The position numbers and the translations under genes are program-made. A stretch of 64,000 bases of DNA, taken from Lineolata rhizophorae (Eukaryota; Ascomycota; Dothideomycetes; Lineolatales; Lineolataceae). Of the stretch, positions 24,027 to 34,611 are shown piece after piece; position 1 is the first letter of the stretch; each line of letters begins with the position of its first letter. Under the pieces are notes generated by a model. The model was not told the origin of the DNA, did no database searches, and was given only the letters and a program-made list of their open reading frames with translations. Location of the stretch: positions 33,508-97,507 of the forward strand of contig MU001712.1 in NCBI GenBank assembly GCA_010093515.1, in the 5' to 3' direction.

Positions 24027-24811
24027 TTTGAAGTAGTGGAGAACTTTCTGTGTGAACCTTGCAGAGGAAAAGAGCTAGGGTTCGGCCGGATATGCCGGGT
24101 TTAAATATTATTATCAACGGGGGCAAACACGGGCAAAGGGGAAGAGAGAATGGAGGCCAGCGACAGGCGGACGGCCACGCAGAAACAAAGAACTTGGTTG
24201 AATATTGATTGAAGCGTGAAAGGAAAGGGAAACGGCAAGGAAACACGGAACACGATAGAAGGATTTCGGCGCGGAGATGACGTTTAAGCCACAAACGAGA
24301 GGCCGAAGAGTGGGCTGTCGGTGAGCTCCGAGGCGGCGCAACGATAGGCTCAAAGCCGGCCGCAGCGGCACCCGAGGCGGAGGGCTCGCGCCACAATGCC
24401 GAGCAGTGGCGTCAGGGCAGGCGCAAGCCGCCTGTGGCGCTGCCCAGAGCGCCACCAGCCGCGATCGGGTTCTGTTGACTTCTCGTCCACGCCCGCACAC
24501 CTCCTCCGCGCTTTGTTTTCCCACGCGCGACCTGCAGCACCGCTCGACACGTCGTGTGCAGCCGTTCCTGTGCGGGCTCGCGCGCACGCTCGAAACACGC
24601 TCTCCGTGGCAAGAACCCGGGCCAGCCCATGCCGTTTGTTTGGAGCCTTTGTTGTGCGGACGCGTGTTGCGACACCTCACATCCATCCTGCGCTCTCCAG
24701 CCAACGCTCCACCACTCTCCGTCGCCGCAGACATCCCCCGTCCCGCTAGCGGAACCAGCAAAATAACCTCGCCACCGTCTCCCCGCGCGACCCACGGTAC
24801 GCGTCCGTCGC
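24027..24811. promoter_or_regulatory. Divergent promoter region URC1/WAPL
   Basis: 785 bases separate the two start codons, which point away from each other. No clear TATA box or recognised operator is seen. Overlapping open frames here are antisense to each other and have no splice logic. Confidence 0.45.
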
Positions 24812-27800
24812 ATGGCCTCAGCCGCCATGTCGTCTCTCAACCGCCCGCTCGGCCGCCACCAGCAGCCGCAGCAGCCGCAGCAGCCGCAGCAGCCGCAGCA
24901 GCAACCACGCCGTCGCCCGCCCGCCACCTACGGCCGTCCCAAGAGCGCCGCGCCGCTCCTCTCGCGCCGATCCGGTGCTTTGGCGACGAAGCCCGCGAGC
25001 AAGTACGGCAACAGCGGCCCTCAATCGTCATCTTCCGCCTCCGCGCGCCCCGCCGCCTCCGACGCGGCGTTCTCGCTAGGCGGTGGCGGCATCTTCGACC
25101 TGCCGTCGTCCGACGACGAGCGCGCTGTCCCCGCGCGCACTACAATTCCTTCGCGGCCGCGGCCGCTGCCCAAGCAGGAGCTCAACACGCCGAAGACCGC
25201 GCCGCCGCCGCCGCCGCCGCCGCCACCTCCAGCCGCGCTCAGCTCGCCGGGCTCCGACACGGATAGAACGTCTGACATGTCAACTACAAGCGCGAGGAAG
25301 CGCAAGCGCGAAGATGGAGTGGTAGAGGTGGTTATAACCAAGCCGCCGTCCTCGAATCCTAAACAGTCGCATGTGCCGGAGGAGACGCGGGCTGCTGGGC
25401 GTGGAAAGCTCAAGTCGGTTCCAAAGGTCAAAAGGCCGGCTCAGGCCATCTCGAAGCCGGTGGGGCAGACTATGGTACAAAAGAAGGAGAGTTTGGACAT
25501 GTTGACAAAGGCGAAAAAGCCGAGGCAAACATATGGAAGAGCTGGGAGCGAGGGCCTCAAAACGCCAAAGGCAACTTTTAGCCCGGGTGTTCTACCCGCT
25601 ATGCTCGGCAGCGATTCCGACAAGATGGACGATGCCTTTGACCGGTCTCCATCTCCGCCCCCCAGTGCGCGGCCGGTATCTCGTAAGAGCGTGGATAACG
25701 CTGTTTACGACACCCTACCGAGCACACCACCTAGGCCAAGCTCAGAAAGCGCGAATCCTCTGCCAGGATCTACGGCACCGGAGCAAAATGGCGTAAAAGC
25801 CAGGCTGCAAAATGGAACCGGGACTACATACAGCCCAAGTGCATTACCGATAAGGCGGCTTCGCATTAGCGACCCTCTGGGACCGAAAAGTCCTGGTATC
25901 ACGAAAGTCAGGTCCGATCTTGTCGTGCGGGACAAGGCTCGCAAAGTGCGGCTCATCGACACGCTTATCCAAGATGCTCCGAACGAGGATTCGGAAATGA
26001 ACGATAGCTTTGATGTTCCCATGGACGATGGAACGAACAGAGTAGAAACCAATAGTTTTAGTGCCATAAGTTCTCAGTCGTCCCAAGATCAGTCACAAAA
26101 GGCCTCACAGGAAGGAACACCTCGAACCAAGCGGACGACCATGGCAGCGATTCCCGGTAAAGATGCAACGCTGACAAATGTTGGTCCTCGAATCACCTAT
26201 GCCAAGCAGAGATCTTACCTCGAAGAAGAGACTTTGGAGAAGGCCCTCTTGTTAGATGGGCCCGTACCTCCTGTGAATGGTCTTGGAGGTGGTCCCGACC
26301 AAGGAGCGAAAGCTGCGTCTCAATCGCAATCGCTATTCTCCCAGGATGAAGATCTTGAAGACAGCCAGGGACAGATTCGTAGCGTTCACGAACTCCGAGC
26401 AGCGGGTGGAAACAAACGGTTTATCGACGAGGTGGATGCTGTCATGGAGGACATGGAGAGCAAGGGGGCTGGGTCTCTGTCTCGGCGCCGCAGCGCCATT
26501 ATGGAACTCTGCAGCAAGCTCGAAGATGAGAAATTTGCCAAGCGCTTCCTGGATCATGCCTTTGATCGACGAATCTGCAAGAGTTTGACGGGCACCACGG
26601 ACGAAATCCTGGGCTTTGCCGCTGCGGTTGTGATTATCTTGCTCATCCAAGCGGACGCCCCCGCTTTGTGCATCCAAGGGATGTACGAGACAGGCCTGCT
26701 GGATGTTCTCCTGGCCATGCTCGATGTCGACAAACATATCACTCGCGTCGCCAAGGAACGGCGAGTGAACATGTCGAAGATGGCGCAGTCTTCCTTGGCC
26801 GAATTTGCGGACATGGTCAAAGATTTTGTAGACTGGGACGTGGATGATCCACCTGACATGTCACCACGGAATGTGGCGTTGAAGGCTATTGATGCTTTGC
26901 TAATGAAGCTGAGGCATTTTGGGAACAAGCAACCGTTGTTCGACGATACCATGGTCTCAAAGCTTCTTGAGATTATCAGGAAGACTATGAACGTTGATAC
27001 CGCTCCTGCAGCCGCACAATTCTCGCAGATGCACATTCTCTCCATACTAGAACTGGCGTCTGTGGCCTCGATCCCGGAAGATTCCGAAACGCTCTGGAGT
27101 TCATCTACTCTTCGCTCCATCACTTCGATACTACCTGCTCTGCTTGTCCCTGACCCGGACCCAGTCACGGGTCTGGCGCCTGAACCTGACGCGAGCATCG
27201 AAACCACCATCTCCAGGCTTACCGTCAACCTCACGAACAACAATCCGACAGCCTGCAAGCTGTTCTCCGACTCGGCTGTCGTGCAGGCGTTCCTGCGGAG
27301 CATGAGACGCAAATTTGCTGCGATCGATGCGGCGGAGGACGAGGACGAGCGCGCGGAGACGGTCGACCGACTCATTCTCGCAACGGGGGCCATGATTAAC
27401 CTCGCCGAGTGTGAAGACAATGCGCGAAAGGCAGCATTGGACGACGATGGTACTCTACTTGGCGATCTAATAGCATCCTTCCTGGAGGGCCGGAAGAAGG
27501 CGGAAAAGGTACGTCTGGCGCATATTTCAAACCTGCAGTCGCTTCCACCCCCATTCGCGCCCTCGAGATGCTAACGTAGCCCTCGCCAGGCCGACTCGAT
27601 GGAAGAGTCGCACGCGTCCGTCGCCCTCGGCTGGTTGTCGGTCTACCTCGGCCAGATCTGCCGCAACACGCGGGCGCGCGCCCGCGTCGCCGCCGGCCTG
27701 CCCGGCGGCTCCCTCGCCGTCCTCATCGAGGCCGTCGACCTCTTCGCGCAGCTGCACCAGCGCATCGTCGAGGTGGGACTCGGCGCCGCCGGCGGGATGC

Positions 27801-27985
27801 GCGGAAGCGGAGGCGGGGCGGGTCCGGCTGCGGCGAGCGCCGCCGGGGCCGCCGGTGGCGCCGTGGCCGAGTTCGACGCCGCGACCGTTGCGGATGTCGG
27901 CATGGACTTGGACATCGAGGAAGTGTGGAGCGGGTATACGGACAAGCTGAGGAAGCTGGTGTCGACGCTGAAGCTTGTTGCGTAG
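24812..27985 (+). CDS. WPL1: WAPL-domain cohesin release factor
   Basis: Wapl (yeast Rad61/Wpl1) opens the cohesin ring with Pds5 and removes it from chromosomes. Exons 24812-27508 and 27590-27985 give 1030 residues. Residues 1 to about 520 are low-complexity and disordered: a QPQ repeat near residue 17 (CAGCCG tandem repeat at 24862-24905), a poly-proline run near residue 130 (CCG repeat at 25202-25228), and basic stretches such as SARKRKRED that could be a nuclear localisation signal. The WAPL domain begins at about residue 523 (VHELRAAGGNKRFIDEVDAV) and runs to the end, with RRSAIMELCSKLEDEKFAKR and FLDHAFDRRICKSL as family landmarks. A Gly/Ala-rich loop near residue 965 is a low-complexity insertion. 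The upstream ATG at 24812 is used; a second Met is five codons later. Confidence 0.92.
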
Positions 27986-28098
27986 GGAGGTGCGAGGGGA
28001 AGGGGTTCACTTTTTGGGGCTGTCTTTGCGGTAGCTGCTTATTCTACACTTTTGCCATCTTCATGTTTCTTGGCTGTTGGGAAATTGGAAGGTTGTCT

Positions 28099-28120
28099 GT
28101 TTGTTTGTTTGTTTGTTTGT
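28099..28120. repeat. (TTTG)n microsatellite
   Basis: About five perfect TTTG units in the 3' flank of WAPL. Confidence 0.85.
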
Positions 28121-30278
28121 AGCCGGAGAAACCTGGCTGTGCTGGAGAAATGTCGTTCATGGGAAAGGGGAGACCGGAGTTCGGAAACCCCTGATGTCAA
28201 CTTGGGCTGCTGAGGCAGTTGTGCAAAAATGATGTACTTGGCTGAACAACTTTCTCCAGTTGCGCGGAGAAGGGTTGGTTTGTCCGAGGTTTGAGAGTAG
28301 CAAGTTTCTTTTTCAATTCTTGCGGTGTGTCTTACAGAGGCCTAGTCTTTTAGCCGCTGGGCGGAAGGCGGAAGTTAATCCTTTGTGTTGCCTCTTTGGT
28401 CCAGTTTTTAATGACGCATGGTCGATCTAGATACACAGTACCAGGGGCCTGGATTTCGGGAGAAGATTTCTCTTTTTTTTTTTTTTTTTTTAAGGTTTGT
28501 TTTCTTATCTGGAAACGGCAGTTCGGCATTTATGGAAAGGGGGGACGGTGTTGTTTAGATACATACATACATACTAGGTTGCTAAAGTGCCGAGGGCTAA
28601 GGCCCGAGGTTGGGCATGAACGGTCTCGCAACGGCAGGAACTCCGTGGAGGCGGTGGAAGAAAAGGTCGGGAGTTGAAAAGGCAGATCATAGCGTCCGAC
28701 GGAGGAAGTTTCCAAAGTGTCTAGACAGGATGGTCGGGAAGGGAAGCAGGCTGTTGATATGAGCTCTCGCATTCATTAATGTGTATCTACCTAACGGGCT
28801 GGGCAGCCCTTCGGTACCGGACATGTGGGAAAGTTCCTGGGAAATTGAGTGCGGCAGCATTGCCGAGCGAAGCTTTCTAGAAACTTGGACGGTAGATTCG
28901 AATAATGCGGCATGCATAGGTGCATGCATACGACGTACGTAGTACACATTCGGGCAGCATCCATGTGCCAGCCGTCCATAATTCGCGCAAAAAGAACAAA
29001 ATTAAGCTACGTAGCGCTGACTTCTCTCAAGTCACCTCTCTGCTTCGCCCACCGTTTTACGTTCAACAACAATGACGCCCGATCAGCAGACGGGCTTTTA
29101 TTCGCGCCCGTCCTGCCTTCTCGCGAGTCTATGTCCTGCTACTGAGTACATAGTCTTAACGGATACGTACGGACCTAAGGAGTACTGCTGCATCTGCCTG
29201 GGCCTGCGCTATGTACTACGTGCGTAGTAAAGCAGCGGAGGGCAGAGCGAGGTGCCCCGGCCGCAACCGCGCCCGCGCGCGCCAATCGGCGGCCGGGGGT
29301 TTGATTCCCGGGTCCGAGGGCCCGGATGCCGGAGCGTGGCTGACTTGCCGGGGCATTTGGGCCGGGGGGTGCGGGGGTAGGGTGTTTGCGCTGGGGGTTG
29401 TGGTGTCGGATCGGGGCCGGCCGGGCTCGATTGCCCTAAGTACCTACCCTATGAACTAATGTAGGCACTCCCCTTTGACGCATGCTGGGGAATAATTGTG
29501 ACTTTGTGAGATGGTACGGTGCTGGTGTTGGTGTTGGTGTTGGAACTCTCAACTCGCCGGGCCGCGCTCCCCACGGCTAGCTACGGCCTACATACCTACG
29601 TACGTGGCTGCGCTGCCGTGGGAGGTGACGGGTCACCGTCTGACAGAGCGGGTGGGATTGGAAGTATTCCAGTCGCTTCCTCGACGCAGGCTGGAATCCG
29701 TGCGCGACAGCGGAACGGCACGCATCGGTTTCTTTGCTTTTGCGGTTCTCGCCTCTTCATCTCGTCTTCGCAGCCCACATGCAGGAGTCGGGAACCAGGT
29801 CGAGGCAATCCGGGAACGTGGTGACGGGAGTGAGACAGACCTAACCCAGGGCCGACTAGCCGGGGCACCTGTGGTGTGGTGGCGGTAAGCGAAAGAGGCA
29901 GCTGGATAAGTGGTACGTGGTATGTAGCAGCAGCTCGAAGGAGTGCATGTGTGTGTGTGCGTGGTGTCAGTGTGACGGCTCGCGTTCAACGGCGGCGCGA
30001 AGAAGCAAACAGCCGTGCCACGGGAGGCCCGCCAGCGACTCGCACAGAGAGAGGAGGAGGGTCGGATGCAAGGCACAAGAACCGTCTCGTCCAAGCACAT
30101 GGCGGGCCTTCACCCACATGGGCCGAAAGGGCCTCCTGCCATCTCTCTTCCCAACGGCCAATTGATAGCAATCGGTCTCCAAAGTCTTCCCCGAGCAGAA
30201 AATCCTGCATCCTCCCGGTGGGGGGCGCCCCTCGGCTCTGTTCGAATCTCGTAGTCGTACGCAAGCAGCCCGTCTCTA

Positions 30279-30319
30279 CCCATCCATCCATCCATCCATC
30301 CGCCCATCCGTCCATCCAT
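30279..30319. repeat. (CCAT)n microsatellite
   Basis: Tandem CCAT/TCCA units, interrupted by one CGCC and one CGT variant near its right end, in gene-free DNA. Confidence 0.85.
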
Positions 30320-31732
30320 TACGGCGCCAGGCCTTCGGACCTAGCCGGGCACCTGGACAGCCACACAAGCTCGGAGAGGGCAAAAGTCGCGCAACCGAGC
30401 GAACGGATCTAGCGACCAACAGGACATTCCATTATGTACTCGCGCGCCTCTCAGCCCGTCGACGTTAGTAAAACAGGCCCATCGGGGCGGGGCCCGGGGA
30501 GGGGAGGGGGTTGATGAACGAGTGGAATGGCCGGACGCACATTGGACGCGCGCGCGCGCTAAAGGCTGCCGGGGGCCGGGAGCCTGGGCCCGACGAGCGA
30601 CCTGAAGGAGGGGAGAGACGAGGGGCGCCGGGTGCAGCGCGCTAGACGTGTAGCTGCTGCTGTCTGTCTACAGCGGACGCATGCAGTGCCTCTCTACTCG
30701 GCGCAACTATTTTTTTTTTTCCTTTCTTTTCCTTCCTGCGGGCTTCCCTCGCCCCAATTATTATTTTTGGCTCCCGGTGCTTTGGTGCTGGTCCAGCCGT
30801 CGTCGCTGACGGTTCGCGTCCTTTCTTTTGGCTTGTTTCCGGTGTGTTCGGAAGGGAAGAAAAACAGAGAGGCCAGCGGACAAAACGACGGGCGTTGGAG
30901 TGCTCCTTATTTTCTTTCTGGTGCCTGGAAACCGGCATTTGGGCATTTCCATTGGGCTTGCGGTCCATGACATACACGGTGGCCCCCGCGGCGGCAGTCT
31001 GCATCCTTCTCCAAGCTCCCCTCCCCTCGTTGCGGCCCTCTCACCTTTGTTCCCTCTTTTTCCTTTTTAGTTCGCGAGGCTTCAACACCATCGAATCCGT
31101 CGCGCCGCTTTTCTTGATCTCGCAGCATCACGGCCGCAGATCCGCTGCGGCCGCTTCCAATCCGTCGGCTAGATCCAGAGCACCAGGCCCAGGACCCCGC
31201 AGGCCGTACCCTGATTGAGTGTTTCTCACTCTACCTGACTTTCTTCCCCAACCGCCTCCCCACCAAAGCCCGCCGACCCGTGCAGAGTCAACCCGCCACA
31301 CGTCCCGTCGCCAGGCAATCAGTGGGAAGAAACAAAACAAAAAAAAAAAGAGGGAAAATTTGAAAGCCCAAAAGACCCGCGATCTCGCAATCCTGCGCGC
31401 AGCTCTCACGTGCTGCGACTCGACTCCCACGCCCTCGACGCCCACGCGCGCCGCACGCGCTGCAACTCACGCCCCCCCACGCGCGCACGCGAAACCCGAC
31501 TCCGAAGCACTGGGAAAAGCCTCGCTTCGGAGAAAGACCCATTGGCCTGGTCGCGTCCCGGGAGCACGACAGACGGCCTTGTCTTCGCGAGGCGAGACTA
31601 CGGGCAGGGAAAACGTACCTTGGCAGTCGAGACACCGCGCCGCGCCGAGGACGGTACACGGCGACCTCGTCGCCCCCGTAGGAAGGCACCTTGACGGCTG
31701 GGGCTAGTTTGCGGCGGCAGCCTTCGTTCGAG

Positions 31733-32921
31733 ATGCCCTCGCCGCCGAAGCAGCGGAAGATTGCCATTGTGGGGAGCCGCTCGGTCGGTAAGTCACTGCT
31801 CGTCGGTTTCTTGAACTGGTTGGGCGAGGCAGCTGCAGCTGTCTCGGGTTCTTCTGGCCCGTCTAATTTATCTGTGGAGCTTCTCTTGCTCCGACTGCTC
31901 CTCCCGCCGTCGTAAAAGGAACGCGCACCGATTCCTTTGCTTTCCTGTTGAGAGTTGCGGCCGGTTGCCCGAGGGGGCTTGGATTCCGGCAGTTACACGG
32001 TGGCGAACGAGTGGGCTGATTACCAGACTCATCTTACCAGGCAAATCCTCCCTCACGGTTCAGTATGTCGACGGCCATTTCGTCGAGAGCTACTACCCGA
32101 CGATAGAAAATACCTTCAGCAAGGTTATCCGATACAAAGGGCAGGACTACGCGACTGAGATTATCGACACCGCCGGACAAGTAAGTACCAGTCAGCTCAC
32201 AGCCCGCGAGGGCGTGAGTATCTTGCAGTTTTTCTTTTCTTTCATTTGATTCCAAAAAATGCAGCCTGATTGCGTCTTGCGAGGGCATCAGAAGGCTTAT
32301 GCGGTTTGCACCGTCGAGGCGGCTGACGATATGGCCGCGGATCAGGACGAGTACAGCATCCTGAACTCGAAGCACTTCATCGGCATCCACGGCTACATGC
32401 TCGTCTACTCGGTCGCGTCGAAGCAGTCGTTTGAGATGATCCGCATCATCCGCGAGAAGATCCTCAATCACTTGGTAAGGAGCACGAGCTTCGTTTTTTT
32501 TTTTTTTTTTGGTTGGACATTTTGTGACACTTTTGCACGCTCGGTTCGGCCACGTCTTACGTGTCTTGGTGCTCTTCGCACACATGGTTACCACCCAATG
32601 CCACTACCCCTGCACCAATGCCTACCTTCAGCCCACGCCCAACACACACGCCACACGCTTCGCTAACACGCCGCCTCCCAGGGCACCGACTGGGTCCCCA
32701 TGGTCATAGTGGGCAACAAGACGGACCTGCGTCCCGAGCAGCGCCAGGTGAAGCCCGAGGACGGCCGGGCCGTGGCCGACGAGTTCAAGTGCGCCTGGAC
32801 CGAAGCCTCGGCCAAGTACAACGAGAACATCGCCAAGGCCTTCGATTCCATGATCGCCGAGATCGAGAAGGCACAGAACCCGAGCGAGCCGACGGGCGGG
32901 AATAAGTGCATCGTCATGTGA
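31733..32921 (+). CDS. RHB1: Rheb-type small GTPase
   Basis: Rheb GTPases activate TORC1 and control growth and amino-acid uptake. Exons 31733-31787, 32041-32180, 32346-32474 and 32682-32921 give 187 residues. The P-loop GSRSVGKSS (residues 14-22) has the Arg and Ser at the positions that mark Rheb rather than Ras. The switch I segment is SYYPTIENTF and switch II is DTAGQDEYS, also Rheb-type. NKTDL and the EASAKYNENI region complete the nucleotide-binding motifs. The protein ends CIVM, a CaaX box for farnesylation, so it should sit on endomembranes or the vacuole. The 253-base first intron splits the P-loop, and a GTAAGT donor marks it. A possible in-frame upstream start at a non-ATG codon was not used. 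Identification is strong. Confidence 0.95.
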
Positions 32922-33802
32922 GGGGGTTGGATGGGTGCGGTTGCTTCCGAGGGAGGAGAGGGAAGTGCGGTGAGGTGGTGGTGGATGGGAGGAGCGGGTT
33001 GTGGCTTGTGCGGGTACGGTGAGGTTGCGGGTGTGGAATGGAGAACGGGTAATGCGGTGGGGGCGGATGGGCGAAGGATCTGGGTCGGTAAGGTAGCGGT
33101 GCTCGGTAGGTGGGAGCGGGAGATACGTTCCGGAATGACCTTCACTCGTGGACGGGCTCGAGTCGTTCCGTGCCTGCGCTCCTCCCTTTTTCTCTTTTAG
33201 GTCTCTCTCCGAAATCCGCAGTTCCAATGACGGTCCGTTTCTGACGCTCATGCACTGTTTTACTGGTTCAAGTCTGGTCTGGTCTGGTCTGGTCTTTGGA
33301 AACGGGGCTGTGGCACAGGGTGTCCGGATGGGCATAGTAGTGGGTGAAATCTGGTGCGGCCATGTTTTGTGCAGGATTTCTTTTGGCGTCATTCTTAGAT
33401 TGGCACTGGCTAGGCTGATTTGAGCATATCTTTTGTTCGTCTTTTTACTTTCTCGATCTTCACAGATTTTGAGTAGAGATGGGTTGGCTTTGTGAGTTTT
33501 GGAAAGGCGAGGTCGAATGGATATGGGTATGTGGGTGCATGAGTTGGGATTGTGTATTTGGTATCGTCCAGCTAGGTTTGTTGTCGGGAATGTCATTCTG
33601 AGTCGATTGTGCTTTTCGGGGCTAATGATTACTGCACGGTGTGTTGACAAGCTTCGCACGTCGAACTCCCCGAAAAGATTCCTGCTATTGTGGAGTTGCT
33701 AAAAGATATATTTCAGGTCGTTAAATTGGTCCTCGGAGGCTTAAAGAATGATGGTTTAGGACAAATTAAGTGAGAACGAATACGGCAGTGTACCCAAGTC
33801 CC
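32922..33802. other. Intergenic between convergent RHB1 and GH128 gene
   Basis: 3' flanks of both genes. A (GGTCT)4 run lies at about 33273-33295. Short frames on both strands show no domain. Confidence 0.55.
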
Positions 33803-34611
33803 TTACACCTTTATGGGCTGTTCATTCATTAATTTGCCCATCAAATCGGTGAAGCTACCATCCGGTTCCATCAACTGCGCAACGGGGCTAACAAATTCAT
33901 CCGGCGGCTTTCTCATGCATCCAAAGAACCCGTACTCAAAAATCCAGGGACGGTCATCCATCCAATTGGCCACTTCAGCCGTAAAGGCGTACACTTCCTT
34001 TTTGTCGCGCGAAATCGACGCAATCTCAGATACAACGAGCGGTTTGCTTGGATACTTCTCGTGAACGGCCTCGAGATATTTGATGGCCGCGTCCGCATCG
34101 GTGCCGTAGTAATGGACGCCGATATAGTCCGGCGGATCGCTCGCAACCAGATGCATGAACTCCGCAAGCCACTTCGATCCAGCCTCGTCGCTCGCGCAGG
34201 CCGGGCCGACAAGCTTCTTGTTCTTCTCCTTCCGCAACGCGAGCGCCTAGCCGGGTCAATGACCTGCGTCCCCACTCGCGCCGAAGGGAAACGACTGCCT
34301 ACCTGATCGAACCACGCCTTGGCCGCCTTCTCCGCGCTAATGCCGCTCCGCTCCGGCTCATTGAAGTAGTGCACGACCTCCTGATCCGAGTCCCAGATCA
34401 TCTGCCACTCGTTGCCCGCGAGCGAGGCCTCGACCCGGATCATGGGCCGGAACGGCGCGCGCCCCTTGAGCTCGGGCGGCGCCCACGAGTTCCAGTTCGT
34501 GACGGAAGATAGGGGGCCGTCGAAGGTGACGGCATCCATGCGGTGCGGGACGCCGCCGTCGGGCCCGCCGGTGTTGGTCCAGTCCCAAAGGAGGGTTCGC
34601 TTTTTAATCAT
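33803..34611 (-). CDS. Glycoside hydrolase family 128-type beta-1,3-glucanase
   Basis: Exons 34303-34611 and 33803-34246 give 250 residues. The sequence KKRTLLWDWTNT opens the barrel in this family (Asl1-like catalytic core, PF11790). HYFNEPE (residues 81-87) carries the likely acid/base Glu85, and PLVVSEIAS (172-180) the likely nucleophile Glu177. YIGVHYYGTDADAAIKYLE and the aromatic WIFEYGFFGCM agree with the fold. GH128 enzymes act on beta-1,3-glucan, a major fungal wall polymer. I see no N-terminal signal peptide and no carbohydrate-binding tail, unlike many secreted members, so the enzyme may be cytosolic, or an upstream exon could be missed. Catalytic assignment is from family knowledge. 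Confidence 0.88.

Larger units (their letters stand above)
27986..31732. other. 3.7 kb gene-free block upstream of RHB1
   Basis: The first part is the 3' flank of WAPL, with a (TTTG)n run at 28099-28120 and a T tract at about 28473-28491. From 28.9 kb the DNA turns GC-rich with recurring TACGTA/TACCTA words (28935, 29003, 29165, 29213, 29440, 29590). A (CCAT)n repeat lies at 30279-30319 and a pyrimidine-rich stretch with T tracts precedes RHB1 (30710-31080). No gene is supported. Confidence 0.55.

Noticed and set aside
28540-28580. ATACATACATAC run as a possible regulatory element
   Set aside because: Too short and simple to distinguish from a microsatellite.
29280-29330. GATTCCCGGGTCC resembling a tRNA T-arm
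   Set aside because: No matching A box or cloverleaf upstream.
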